From Bacteroides ihuae (GTDB lineage Bacteria; Bacteroidota; Bacteroidia; Bacteroidales; Bacteroidaceae): DNA of 64,000 bases. The notes under the pieces were generated by a model. That model worked only from the letters and a program-made list of their open reading frames with translations, was not told the DNA's origin and searched no databases. Within the stretch, counting starts at the first letter, position 1, and each line of letters starts with the position of its first letter. Positions 26,477 to 36,092 of the stretch are shown one piece after another. Both the position numbers and the translations under genes were made by a program. Location: NCBI RefSeq assembly GCF_900104585.1, contig NZ_FNVX01000003.1, forward strand, positions 62,001-126,000, in the 5' to 3' direction.

Positions 26477-27106
26477 ATGAAAATACTATTTATTTCTGAT
26501 ACTCACGGTCAACATCGAAAATTAAGAAATCTACCTGAAGCAGATATGTTGATTCATGGCGGAGATGTGTCGAAAAGAGGTGAAGATCACGAAATAGAAG
26601 ATTTTATCAGGTGGTTTTCGCAACTAGACTTCCAGTATAAAATATTCATAGCTGGCAACCATGACTTTTATTTTGAAGATGAAACAGTAAATAGGATACA
26701 GAAGATGCTACCTCAAAACACTTATTACCTTTGTGATACAGGGGTGATAATAGAAGGGCTTAACTTTTGGGGATCTCCTATTAGTCCTACATTCTTTAAT
26801 TGGGCCTTTAATCGAGATAGAGGTAAAGAAATTGCTAAGTATTGGAATAAGATTCCTGAGAATACCGACATTCTTATTACGCATGGTCCACCTTTTGGTG
26901 TTCTCGATCTAACACAGTCAGGCTTACATGTAGGCTGTGAAGATTTACTCAAAAAAGTAAAGTCAATTAAGCTTCAATATCATCTATTTGGTCATATTCA
27001 TGAAGCTTATGGGGTATATGAAAGTGCTCAAACTACTTTTATTAATGGAAGTATACTGGATGAAAACTATGTAATAACTAATCAGCCAATAGTTTTTAAT
27101 TTGTAA
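26477..27106 (+). CDS. Calcineurin-like metallophosphoesterase (UPF0046-type)
   Basis: 209 residues. Metal-binding motifs are intact: SDTHGQH, GGDVSKRG, GNHDFYF, THGPPFGVLD and GHIHEAYG. The spacing fits the short UPF0046 metallophosphoesterase branch. It should be a cytoplasmic, dinuclear-metal phosphatase or phosphodiesterase; the substrate is unknown. It lies 54 bases after the exonuclease gene on the same strand and could be cotranscribed with it. Confidence 0.85.
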   Translation: MKILFISDTHGQHRKLRNLPEADMLIHGGDVSKRGEDHEIEDFIRWFSQLDFQYKIFIAGNHDFYFEDETVNRIQKMLPQNTYYLCDTGVIIEGLNFWGSPISPTFFNWAFNRDRGKEIAKYWNKIPENTDILITHGPPFGVLDLTQSGLHVGCEDLLKKVKSIKLQYHLFGHIHEAYGVYESAQTTFINGSILDENYVITNQPIVFNL

Positions 27107-27139
27107 GTCTTCCTTTCTTCGCAGAAGTATTTGACTATC

Positions 27140-27166
27140 ATGGTTTAAAACCTACTAGGAATCTCA
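27140..27166 (+). pseudogene. Possible degenerate copy of a tRNA-Cys 3' end
   Basis: ATGGTTTAAAACCTACTAGG and the AATCTC after it follow the tRNA-Cys T-arm and acceptor (GCGGTTCGAATCCGCCAGG, then AACCTC) closely, with about 18 of 26 positions alike. A terminator with a similar GGAGCTTT arm follows, as it does for tRNA-Cys. It could be an old attachment-site duplicate or a dead tRNA. Confidence 0.35.
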
Positions 27167-27220
27167 AAGAAAGCTCCGAAATAACTTATAACAAGTTGTT
27201 TCGGAGCTTTCTTATTTTAA
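27167..27220 (+). terminator. Strong rho-independent terminator after the metallophosphoesterase gene
   Basis: AAAGAAAGCTCCGAAATAACTT pairs along most of its length with AAGTTGTTTCGGAGCTTTCTT across a 5-base loop, and TATTTTA follows. The stem is largely symmetric, so it may also stop minus-strand transcription coming from PUL2. Confidence 0.75.
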
Positions 27221-27380
27221 GAGTCGTAATGACCCGCACAATTCAAGGTGGCTTTGCAGCCGTCCGTGCCTTTAAATTACATGATTATTCCATTACCTAT
27301 AACAACTTTCCCCGGTTTGTATGGAAACGAGGCGAATTTTGACTGGAACGGGGATAAAGACGGATTATTGTTGTCTATGG

Positions 27381-28391
27381 TTATCGGGATGTTGATACAC
27401 CTTGTTGTGTTTGTTCTACACGTTGCATGGTTCCATCAGAGTTGTAGTGAAGTTCATCCACGCAGACACTGCGGCGACCGATAGCTCCTTTGTGACCATC
27501 AAGGGTCAGCGTGGCGTTGTGATAGAACAAATACCATTTCCCCTTAAATTCGACGATGCCCGGATGAATAGTGAAACTGTTCTCGGCCGTGCCCGTCAGT
27601 TCGCCCTTCGGTGTCCAAGGACCTTCCATGGAGGGGGCTGTGGCGTAAGCAATGTTCTCTTTGCCTTTTCCGAACGAGGCATAAGTCAGATAATAGGTAC
27701 CGTCACGTTTGGACAACCACGGACCTTCCACGTAGCGGGGCATATCGATCACCTGTATTTCGCCATCCAACTCTATCATGTTGGGTTTCAACTTGGCGAG
27801 GAAACATGTCCCGTTTCCCCAGCACAGCCATGCTTGACCGTTGTCGTCAATTAAGGCGGTGGGGTCGATATCGTTCCACCATCCACGTGGACCGTTGTCG
27901 GTCATGTCGTCCGATACCAGCGGCTTACCAAGCGGGTCTGTAAATGGTCCGGTGGGGCTGTCACTAACTGCTACGCCCACTACTCGGCTGTTGTAAGGTT
28001 CGCCTGCCAGAGCCGTGACATAGTAGTAAAATTTGCCATCTTTTTCCACTACTTGGGCGGCCCATGACTCACCCACGCCCCATTTGAAGTCCGTCGGTTT
28101 CAATACCGATCCGTGATCTGTCCATGTTTGCATATCTTTGGTGGAATAACACAACCATTCTGTGATGTTGAACTCTTTCCCTCCTCCGGCGGTGTCTTGT
28201 CCCTCATAGTATTCGTCACGTCCTACGTAGAGATAGAGCGTACCGTCGTATACCAAAGGGGCGGGGTCGGCGGTGAACTTGTCTTTAACGAGTGGGTTGC
28301 CGGTGTTTCTGAATGTCGGAAGTTTCGATTTCTGGGCGCAAATCATCAGTGTTGCGGTCAACAGTATCGTGAGGAATGCAATCTTTTTCAT
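27381..28391 (-). CDS. GH43 glycosidase of PUL2
   Basis: 336 residues with a signal peptide (LMICAQ). The five-blade GH43 residues are visible: base Asp42 in TADPAPLV, pKa-modulating Asp176 in DIDPTALID, and acid Glu222 in VEGPWL. HPGIVEFKGKWYLFYHN is a further GH43 hallmark. GH43 enzymes invert, acting as beta-xylosidase or alpha-L-arabinofuranosidase; the subfamily was not determined. It lies 130 bases downstream of the hybrid regulator on the same strand and is the only PUL2 enzyme on that strand. Confidence 0.88.
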   Translation of the reverse strand: MKKIAFLTILLTATLMICAQKSKLPTFRNTGNPLVKDKFTADPAPLVYDGTLYLYVGRDEYYEGQDTAGGGKEFNITEWLCYSTKDMQTWTDHGSVLKPTDFKWGVGESWAAQVVEKDGKFYYYVTALAGEPYNSRVVGVAVSDSPTGPFTDPLGKPLVSDDMTDNGPRGWWNDIDPTALIDDNGQAWLCWGNGTCFLAKLKPNMIELDGEIQVIDMPRYVEGPWLSKRDGTYYLTYASFGKGKENIAYATAPSMEGPWTPKGELTGTAENSFTIHPGIVEFKGKWYLFYHNATLTLDGHKGAIGRRSVCVDELHYNSDGTMQRVEQTQQGVSTSR

Positions 28392-28521
28392 ATTTGTTTC
28401 TATTTAATAATGACAGCGAAGATACACCATAGCACTACCATTCATTTCCACGAATAGATAATTGATTTACGCTTTTAGATAAAGCGCGCGTTTTTTCCGT
28501 CAATAAACTATTATTTGATAG

Positions 28522-31500
28522 TCAGGACATGAAACTAGTGGGTGATTTACCAAAATGTTTTTTAAAGCTGGTACTGAAATAACCGATAGTGGAGAATCCG
28601 CACTGACAGGCTATCTCGCCGATGCTGTATCGGTTTTCCTTAATGAGTTTCATGGCGTGTTCCATGCGTATGTCGCGTATAAAGTCTACAACTGACATGC
28701 CGGTCAGCGCTTTCATCTTCTTGAACAGCAGTGATGTGCTGACACCCATTTCTTTAGCAAAGTTGTCCTTGCCAAAATCCGCATCGTCCAAATGTCGTAC
28801 AACCACTTCCAATGCTTGCTTCACAAAAGTGTCGTTCAGTATATTGACCGGTTTTTCGGTTTCGTTTTTTACATCGATTACAGAGCCGGATGCGATGAAT
28901 TTCGCGCTAATAACGCGGCGGTTGCGTATGATGGAAGTGATACGTTGTGTCAGCATTTTCATATTGAACGGTTTGATCACATAATCGTCTGCTCCCAGTC
29001 CTAGAGCGCGTAATTCGGCCGTCTTCTCGGAAAGGGCAGTAAGCAGGATGACAGGGATATGTGATGTTTCAAAAGTCGACTTCACTAGGCGACACAGCTC
29101 GAAGCCGTCCATGCGAGGCATCATGATGTCGGACACAATCAGGTCGGGGATTTCCTGCTGGATATATTCCCATGCTTCAACTCCGTCGGCGGCGGTGGCT
29201 ACCTGGAAGCGTTTGCCCAACGGACGGATCATGAAATGACGCAAGTCGTCATTGTCTTCCACAATCAGAATACGCATATCCCTGGTTGCGTCGTTGCCGG
29301 ATGAATCGTCCTGTGACGGGTCATTTATAGGTTTTGCGGTATCTTTCCGTATCTCGCTTTTGCGGAGGGGTACGACGATTTCGAATGTTGAGCCTCTCTC
29401 TTCTTCACTTTCCACGCCGATTTTACCACCGTGCAGTTCTACCAGTGTTTTTGCCATGGATAGTCCGATACCGGAGCCTGCAATTTTCGCGTTGACGGCA
29501 TTTTCGCTACGGTAGAACTCGTGGAACAGATTGCCTTGCGCCTTAGGGCTGATGCCAATGCCGTAATCTGTAACACTTAGTCGCCACTCGTTTTCATTTC
29601 CCTCAAAACGTACTTCTACGGTAGAGTGTTCGTGCGAATACTTGACAGCATTGGAGAGCAGATTGTCTATCACCCGTTCCATCATATCGATATCCATAGC
29701 CGTGAGGCAGGTGTCCATATTATAATGATAATTGATCTGTATGTGTTTTGTTGCCGCTATCGACTCGAACATGCTAACGCGACAGCCCGCAAGAGCCACG
29801 GCATCAGTCATGACCGGATGAAACGGTTCTTTGCCCATATCCACTTTCTGGAAGTCGAGCAGTTGAGTGGCTACTGATGTTAGTCGTCGAGTCTGCTCTG
29901 CCGCCAGATGGAGATACTCTCTGTCGTGTTTGGAGAGGCTGTTAACCTGGTTTAATTCTTCAATGGGTGCCTTGATGAGCGTGAGCGCCGTACGCAAATC
30001 GTGTGCGATATTGGTAAAGAAGCGCAGCTTGTCTTCGGCATGCCGCTGGTTGAGGCGGTTGATATAGAACTGGAACAGGAAGTAAGCTAAGCAGCCGACG
30101 AACAGGACGCAAGCCAGCCTGAACCACCATGTATCCCAAAAGGACGGAGTGATGTGGATGGTCAGCGAGCGTTCGGCAATGAGTTCGTGATTGTATAGCC
30201 GGATAACTAGCCGGTAGGTGCCCGGATTAAGGTTAGTATAATTAATGAACCTCTGGTCGGTCAGAGTGTTCCAGTCATCGTCGACTCCCTCCATCTTCCA
30301 AGAGAAGCGTGCCGTGCGCGAATCGTCTCCCAGGGGCAAGATGTTGAGCGTCACATTGTTCTGCTGATGGTGAAGCGTGATGTCGCTGACGCTGTCCAAC
30401 GGAATTTCGGGCAAGAGGTCGGGATACTGGCGAATGGAGCGCCCCGACAGGAGTATATCCTGTATATAAATGTGGCTTGTCGATTTATGTCGGTATAGGT
30501 ACTTTGGGTCTTGCATAATTACGCCGTCGGACGTCCCCCACGCGAACATACCGTTGTGCAGGCGGAAGCAGGCGTCCGAACTATAAGAAACGGTGGATAT
30601 GTTCATCGGAGAAGGGTAGGTAGTAATTGTCTTGTCAATGGTGTTGAAGCGACAAAGCCCACTCTCCGTTCCTAACCAGAGATATCCGTCGGCATAGAGG
30701 AGGCTGTTCACATAGTTGGATATGAGACCGTGGCGCGTATCGTATTTCTTTATGGTATGTGTGCGGATGTTGTAGCTGAAGAGGCCTCCACCGCTGCTGC
30801 CCGCCCATATCTTGTCCTGCACCACGGCAATGTCCTGTATCATGTTGTCGGTCAGTAGCGTGGTCAGCTGCTTTGTTACTTTGTCGAGCGTGAGCAATCC
30901 GTACTTGCAGGCCAGTACTATCATGCGGTCGCCCCATTCGGCCATGGCATATACCGATTCCTTCGGGTAGATTTCGAACTTCTGGGTACGGTGGTTATAC
31001 TTCATGATTTCTCCGCTTATCCCCGCAAGCCACATGTCGCCCTCACTGTCTTTCAGAATGTCGAAAACGAAGCCTGCCTTGGCAAGGATGCCCGTCGGTC
31101 GCGTGTGGTGGGCGATGATTCGTAAGCGTTTGCTGTCGATGACATATACGCCGTGCGCATAAGTACCCGCCCAGATGTTTCCGTCAGCATCTTCGCAGAG
31201 TGACAGGACGATGTAGGTTTCCTCATCCCTTTCCTCGAAATAATTGACCCACTTGTCGGTGCGTGGATTCCAACAACTCAGGCCACTGTTGGTTCCTGCC
31301 CAAAGTTGCCCATGGCTGTCTTCAATCAGGGCGTGGATGTGGTTGTTGAGTAGGGAATTGGGGTTGTTGACGCTGTGGCGCAGCTGAACTACCGTGGGTG
31401 ATGAGAGGTCTGCCACCGACGTGCCGCCGGTGACGGAGCATACCCAGATTCGTCCGGGGGGCTCATAATAAATGTCGTAAACGCCATTTCCGCATATAGA

Positions 31501-32367
31501 GAACTGATTGTCCACATCCTCTTGGTATGTTGAAATTTTTCGGCTTCCGTCATGCGAGAGTACCCACACGCCGCGCCCGTCGATGCCGCACCAAAGGGTG
31601 GAATCTCGCACTAGCTCGATGTCCTTGATGCATTGCTGCGGGAAGTCCGGCACAGTGGCTGCATGAAGCTCCCGTGTGGTGCAGTCAAGGTAGTAAAGCC
31701 CGCTGGAAGATGTGCCTATCCACAGTCGGTTCATTATCCTGTCTAGTAGGAGTGATGACGGTTGTATGTCCATTTTTCCACTCCAGCACTCCACATGATG
31801 CTGTTTTGTATCAACTAAAAAAATTCCTCCGGGACCGGCGGCAATCAGGTGGTGAGCGTCGTAGCGGGTCGTATGGTAGGCACCACCAGCGGTTTGAGCT
31901 ATGAGGGTGCAACGATTATCTTTATAATAATACAGTCCCAGAGAGGAGGCTATCCATAAGCCTCCGTCGGGATCCACCTCCAAGTCGAAGAGCCAAAGGT
32001 TGGCGGTGTTCATCTGCCGGGAGAAGTTGAAGAAGCGTTCGAAGCTGTCCTGTCGGGGATTGTACCAGAATATCTCGCCCTGGTTGGTGAAAGCCAGCAA
32101 ACGCTTTTCCTGCCAGGTCACTTCGACGGAGACCACGGCCATCGATTCGTAAGGCAGCTGATACACTCGGCAGTCACTGTCTGTCAACCTCATGATGCCC
32201 GTCTTGGAGGCAATCCAGATGAACCCGTCAGCATCCTTGCATATTGAGGTCGTCTCGCGGTTGGCGATTCCATAGGTATCATTGATGTTATAGAAGTTTA
32301 AGTAGCCGACGCAATAGCCCGCGCACGGCAGAAGCAGAAAGGCGAAGAAGAGAAAAAATGACTTCAT
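28522..32367 (-). CDS. Hybrid two-component system regulator of PUL2
   Basis: 1281 residues, one-protein signal transduction. A signal peptide (1-20) precedes a periplasmic sensor of repeated Reg_prop blades (pattern G.(I/L)W.G, about 40-600) and a Y_Y_Y domain (about 640-740). One membrane helix lies at about 750-770. HisKA follows with His789 (NIAHDLRT), then HATPase (DNLLSNAVKYS, GSGIGLSMAK), a receiver with Asp1080 (SDIMMPRMDGFE), and an AraC-type DNA-binding domain (about 1180-1281). It senses an oligosaccharide in the periplasm and activates the divergent SusC operon. The usual RTP after the His is RTA here. Confidence 0.95.
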   Translation of the reverse strand: MKSFFLFFAFLLLPCAGYCVGYLNFYNINDTYGIANRETTSICKDADGFIWIASKTGIMRLTDSDCRVYQLPYESMAVVSVEVTWQEKRLLAFTNQGEIFWYNPRQDSFERFFNFSRQMNTANLWLFDLEVDPDGGLWIASSLGLYYYKDNRCTLIAQTAGGAYHTTRYDAHHLIAAGPGGIFLVDTKQHHVECWSGKMDIQPSSLLLDRIMNRLWIGTSSSGLYYLDCTTRELHAATVPDFPQQCIKDIELVRDSTLWCGIDGRGVWVLSHDGSRKISTYQEDVDNQFSICGNGVYDIYYEPPGRIWVCSVTGGTSVADLSSPTVVQLRHSVNNPNSLLNNHIHALIEDSHGQLWAGTNSGLSCWNPRTDKWVNYFEERDEETYIVLSLCEDADGNIWAGTYAHGVYVIDSKRLRIIAHHTRPTGILAKAGFVFDILKDSEGDMWLAGISGEIMKYNHRTQKFEIYPKESVYAMAEWGDRMIVLACKYGLLTLDKVTKQLTTLLTDNMIQDIAVVQDKIWAGSSGGGLFSYNIRTHTIKKYDTRHGLISNYVNSLLYADGYLWLGTESGLCRFNTIDKTITTYPSPMNISTVSYSSDACFRLHNGMFAWGTSDGVIMQDPKYLYRHKSTSHIYIQDILLSGRSIRQYPDLLPEIPLDSVSDITLHHQQNNVTLNILPLGDDSRTARFSWKMEGVDDDWNTLTDQRFINYTNLNPGTYRLVIRLYNHELIAERSLTIHITPSFWDTWWFRLACVLFVGCLAYFLFQFYINRLNQRHAEDKLRFFTNIAHDLRTALTLIKAPIEELNQVNSLSKHDREYLHLAAEQTRRLTSVATQLLDFQKVDMGKEPFHPVMTDAVALAGCRVSMFESIAATKHIQINYHYNMDTCLTAMDIDMMERVIDNLLSNAVKYSHEHSTVEVRFEGNENEWRLSVTDYGIGISPKAQGNLFHEFYRSENAVNAKIAGSGIGLSMAKTLVELHGGKIGVESEEERGSTFEIVVPLRKSEIRKDTAKPINDPSQDDSSGNDATRDMRILIVEDNDDLRHFMIRPLGKRFQVATAADGVEAWEYIQQEIPDLIVSDIMMPRMDGFELCRLVKSTFETSHIPVILLTALSEKTAELRALGLGADDYVIKPFNMKMLTQRITSIIRNRRVISAKFIASGSVIDVKNETEKPVNILNDTFVKQALEVVVRHLDDADFGKDNFAKEMGVSTSLLFKKMKALTGMSVVDFIRDIRMEHAMKLIKENRYSIGEIACQCGFSTIGYFSTSFKKHFGKSPTSFMS

Positions 32368-32457
32368 ATACGGTGTTTTTTCAATGAATAGATTTAGAAA
32401 GCTTCCAAAAATAATAATAAAAAATCGACTTTACTGCCAATTCGGGATGCTATTTTT

Positions 32458-32522
32458 TTCGTCGGGTCTGATTGTTAGCATCGTTTTTCCTTAGATGTTT
32501 TCTTTTACCAACTCCCGACGAA
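32458..32522. repeat. Distant inverted pair in the HTCS-SusC intergenic region
   Basis: TTCGTCGGG at 32458-32466 and its exact complement CCCGACGAA at 32514-32522 are 47 bases apart, close to the regulator start. They could be half-sites for a regulator or the base of a large stem. Confidence 0.4.
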
Positions 32523-32554
32523 CTACGCTCATCAGAGTTTTCTAATTTTAGACA

Positions 32555-32608
32555 TTTTTTTTCTACTATTAGATATGGAGAGAAATATATCTAATAGTAG
32601 AAAAAAAA
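32555..32608. repeat. Perfect 22-bp inverted repeat with 10-base loop
   Basis: The arms, at 32555-32576 and 32587-32608, are fully complementary and share the core CTACTATTAGATAT, preceded by eight T in the left arm and followed by eight A in the right. It lies about 290 bases before the SusC start and about 190 after the regulator start, in the 533-base control region of PUL2. The T-run is on the 5' side of the stem on both strands, so it is not a standard terminator. Confidence 0.9.
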
Positions 32609-32691
32609 TATTCATTTTTAAACTCTACCATTCTCCTTTGCCGTTACATTTACTACCAGTGAAATTGTTAACTTTTAAATTAATCACAAGA

Positions 32692-32864
32692 ATGAAAAAA
32701 GTAATTTGTATCCTGACGATGCTCTTCGTGTGCATTTGGGTGTCGGTCCAACAGTGTATCATCTCTGGTGCGGTAACAGATACAAATATGGTGTGCTCAC
32801 TAACCTCCACGGGAAGTTCACACTGACGGTTGATCGAAATCTACTATTCAAGTATCTTATTTAG
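32692..32864 (+). pseudogene. Fossil N-terminus of a SusC-like gene
   Basis: An ATG at 32692 starts a signal-peptide-like stretch (MKKVICILTMLFVCIW) followed by ISGAVTDTN, the start of the CarboxypepD_reg-like domain of SusC proteins. A frameshift follows, and the other frame reads GVLTNLHGKFTLTVDRN until a stop at 32862-32864. The pieces align with the normal SusC order, so this is probably the remains of an older SusC whose place was taken by the intact gene starting 37 bases later. Confidence 0.6.
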
Positions 32865-32900
32865 AGAGAAAATGCGATTATTAATTCTTAAACTAATTGT

Positions 32901-35900
32901 ATGAAAAATGTAATTGAGAAATTTCAAAAGATTCCTTGCTTATTTATGCTTATGCTTTTTACATGTATCTCAGCATCGGCACAATTTCAAGTCAAAGGTA
33001 CAATCGTCTCAGCTAAAGATTCTGAGCCGATGATTGGTGTGGCTATTCTAGAGAATGGAACAAACAATGGTACTATCACCGATCTCACTGGTAATTATTC
33101 GATTCAAGTACGGAACAGTAATTCAACTATTACTCTGTCTTTTGTGGGTTTCAAGCCTCAGACTATTCAAATCAATGGTCGTAACGTTATCAACATCCAG
33201 ATGGAAGAAGATTCAAAACTTCTCGACGAAGTGGTGGTAGTAGGTTATGGCGTTCAGAAGAAGAGTGACCTTACAGGTGCTATTGCCTCGGTCAATGGAG
33301 ACGACATCAAGAACCTTTCAACAGTAGATGCCGGTGCTGCCCTTCAGGGTAAGGCTGCCGGTATTCAGGTCTTGAACACATCTGGTGCTCCCGGTTCAGG
33401 TGCTTCAATTCGTATTCGTGGTTATTCATCAAATTCAGACAAACTTGGTCCTCTATTAATTGTCGATGGTCTAAAAGTGGACAATATCCAGTATCTTGAC
33501 CCTTCAATGATTGAGTCTATGGAGGTTCTTAAGGATGCGGCTTCGGCTGCAATTTATGGCGCTCAGGCCGGTAATGGTGTTGTTCTCATTACAACAAAGA
33601 CCGGTAATAGTTCGAATGGCCGTCCGAAAATAACGTATTCTTTCAAGGCGATCAACCAGAAACTTGGCAAGACACCTGAGCTTTTTGGTGCAAAAGACTG
33701 GATCAAATATAAGGAATTGTCCGGTTACGACATGAAGACTCTTTGCGAGAGCAATGGCGTTGATTACGACAACCCTAAAGAGACAGACTGGGTAAAGGAG
33801 GTATTTGGCGATAGCTGGGCAACTCAGCATTCTGTTACATTCCAGGATGGTAATGACAAAGGCCATTTCTTCACTTCTGTAAACTACATTGACAACGATG
33901 GTATCGTGCGTGGCAAGAAAGATACTTATACCCGTCTTACCGGTCAACTCAACGCAGACTATCAACTTTATAAATGGATTAAGGTTGGTACGAACACCTC
34001 TATCGAGAAGTGGGCTACTCGCAACATCACCCATCAGAGCGCTTATGGTTCTATGATGGCACCTACTCTTTTGCTTGACCCTCTGACTCCTGTATATTGG
34101 GATAGCGTTGATGACTTCACTACAGACATGAAGGAACAATATGCAAAGAATCCTGAAACCATCCTCGTCGCTCCAAATGGTAAGTACTATGCTACTTCAA
34201 AGTTCCAGATGGATGACAATGGTAATCCTATCCTCCAACGTGACCGCCGCAATGCAAAGAGTTCCGGTTTCACAATTCGTGGAACAGCTTTCGCAGACTT
34301 AACTCCTATCGATGGTCTTGTGATGACATCCCGTTTTTCTTACCGTATTGCACAGACCAATGAGCATGATTATTCAGAGCCTTACTACATGAATGGTCAG
34401 GCTAAAGCTACTGATTATTCTATTTCAGCTTCAGCCAAAAATAATCACTATTATCAGTGGGAAAACTTTGTAAACTTCAATAAGACATTATTCGAAAAGC
34501 ACAATGTCGGTGCCATGATCGGTATGTCATATACTGAATATCGCTCGGACGATGTCTCTGCTTCGGCTACCGGTACAGGAGGCAACAAGATTCTTTCCGG
34601 TGACGCTGATAACTTTAAGTATCTCGACTATGTAAACTCAGCTGAGACTACTACAAAGAGTATCGGTAACCTTCCGGGAGTTTCTACAAGCCTCTCTTAC
34701 TTCGGTCGTTTCCTCTATACTTATGACAATCGTTATAGTTTGCAGTTTAACTATCGTGCGGACGCATTTGATACTTCCAAACTTCCTTCTGACAAACGTT
34801 GGGGTAAGTTTCCTTCAGTTGCTGTAGGTTGGAATATCGGCAATGAGAAGTTTATTGTGGACAACATCAGCAGCGATCTTCTCTCATTCTTGAAATTCCG
34901 TGCCTCTTGGGGACGTAACGGTAACGTCAATGTGCTCAGTAATTACCCATATATTTCGCCAATCAGTTACAATGCTTCTTGGTATCAGTATGGCGATAAC
35001 TCTGCTCAGCACTATGGTTCTTATCCTTCCGGACTTGCTAATCCAAACCTCAAGTGGGAGACATCCGAACAGTTGGATTTCGGTCTTGACATGCGTTTCT
35101 TGAACGACCGCTTGACACTTAGTCTTGACTATTATAATAAGGACACGAAGGACCTTCTCATATCCACCAATCCGGTTCCTGAGGTTTATGTAAATTCGAC
35201 TATAGTCAATGCGGGTAAAATCAACAACAAGGGATTTGAGCTTGAAGCCTCTTGGAAGGATCATATTGGCGACTTGAAGTATAGTATCTCCGGAAACTTC
35301 TCTACCTTGAAGAACAAGGTTACTTATCTGTATGACGACATCACTCGTATCACTACCAATTCAGGTGGCGTAGATGGCACTAATAATATGGTCTGTAGCG
35401 CATTTGAAGAAGGCCACTCTATATGGTATTTCCGCGCATACGACTATGCAGGTGTAAACAAGGAAACTGGTGTAGCTCAGTTCCGCAATCATGAGGGTGA
35501 AATCGTTTCCTCTTCAGAGTTGAGCGACCAGGATATGACTGATATAGGTAGCGCTATTCCAAAGTTTACCTACGGTCTGACTATTAACTTGGAATATAAA
35601 GGTTTGGACTTGTCAATATTTGGTACAGGTGTAGAAGGCAACAAGATTTTCAATATCCTTTATCGTGCAGATACTCCAATGCGTAACTCACTGAAGTATT
35701 ACATGGACCATGCTTGGAGCGAAACCAACAGAAATGCTTCTATGCCAGCTGTTGCTGACGTAGCTCACGATCGTTACTTTTGGAGTTCAAGTGCTTCGAT
35801 GTTTAATGGTTCTTATTTCAAGATTAAGCAGATCCAGTTAGGCTATACATTGCCCAAAATACTCACTAAGAAAGCCGCTATTAAGGAACTTCGCTTCTTC

Positions 35901-36050
35901 GTTTCTTTGGATGACTTCTTTACTTTCTCTAACTATCCCGGCATGGATCCGGAGACTGCAACGACTTCCAAAAATGGTGGTGGAGGATTTGATATTGGTA
36001 CATACCCAACGATGAAGAAGTGTACATTCGGTGCAAGCTTTGCATTCTAA
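32901..36050 (+). CDS. SusC-like TonB-dependent oligosaccharide transporter of PUL2
   Basis: 1049 residues. Signal peptide (ISASAQ), then the CarboxypepD_reg-like domain (about 29-103: FQVKGTIVSAKDSEPMIGVAIL), TonB-interacting text DEVVVVGYGVQKKSDLTGAI (109-128), the plug (about 130-230, with GAPGSGASIRIRGYSS and DAASAAIYGAQAGNGVVLITTK) and a 22-strand barrel that ends TFGASFAF. By family it imports the oligosaccharides released by the PUL2 enzymes with SusD as its lid. It is the first intact gene of the operon and lies 3' of the fossil SusC. Confidence 0.95.
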   Translation: MKNVIEKFQKIPCLFMLMLFTCISASAQFQVKGTIVSAKDSEPMIGVAILENGTNNGTITDLTGNYSIQVRNSNSTITLSFVGFKPQTIQINGRNVINIQMEEDSKLLDEVVVVGYGVQKKSDLTGAIASVNGDDIKNLSTVDAGAALQGKAAGIQVLNTSGAPGSGASIRIRGYSSNSDKLGPLLIVDGLKVDNIQYLDPSMIESMEVLKDAASAAIYGAQAGNGVVLITTKTGNSSNGRPKITYSFKAINQKLGKTPELFGAKDWIKYKELSGYDMKTLCESNGVDYDNPKETDWVKEVFGDSWATQHSVTFQDGNDKGHFFTSVNYIDNDGIVRGKKDTYTRLTGQLNADYQLYKWIKVGTNTSIEKWATRNITHQSAYGSMMAPTLLLDPLTPVYWDSVDDFTTDMKEQYAKNPETILVAPNGKYYATSKFQMDDNGNPILQRDRRNAKSSGFTIRGTAFADLTPIDGLVMTSRFSYRIAQTNEHDYSEPYYMNGQAKATDYSISASAKNNHYYQWENFVNFNKTLFEKHNVGAMIGMSYTEYRSDDVSASATGTGGNKILSGDADNFKYLDYVNSAETTTKSIGNLPGVSTSLSYFGRFLYTYDNRYSLQFNYRADAFDTSKLPSDKRWGKFPSVAVGWNIGNEKFIVDNISSDLLSFLKFRASWGRNGNVNVLSNYPYISPISYNASWYQYGDNSAQHYGSYPSGLANPNLKWETSEQLDFGLDMRFLNDRLTLSLDYYNKDTKDLLISTNPVPEVYVNSTIVNAGKINNKGFELEASWKDHIGDLKYSISGNFSTLKNKVTYLYDDITRITTNSGGVDGTNNMVCSAFEEGHSIWYFRAYDYAGVNKETGVAQFRNHEGEIVSSSELSDQDMTDIGSAIPKFTYGLTINLEYKGLDLSIFGTGVEGNKIFNILYRADTPMRNSLKYYMDHAWSETNRNASMPAVADVAHDRYFWSSSASMFNGSYFKIKQIQLGYTLPKILTKKAAIKELRFFVSLDDFFTFSNYPGMDPETATTSKNGGGGFDIGTYPTMKKCTFGASFAF

Positions 36051-36092
36051 TAGAGAGAGTAATCCTTGAAAAATTAAAAAAAGTAACTCATT

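Noticed and set aside
32555..32608. Rho-independent terminator
   Set aside because: The T-run lies on the 5' side of the stem on both strands and is followed by A-rich, not U-rich, sequence.
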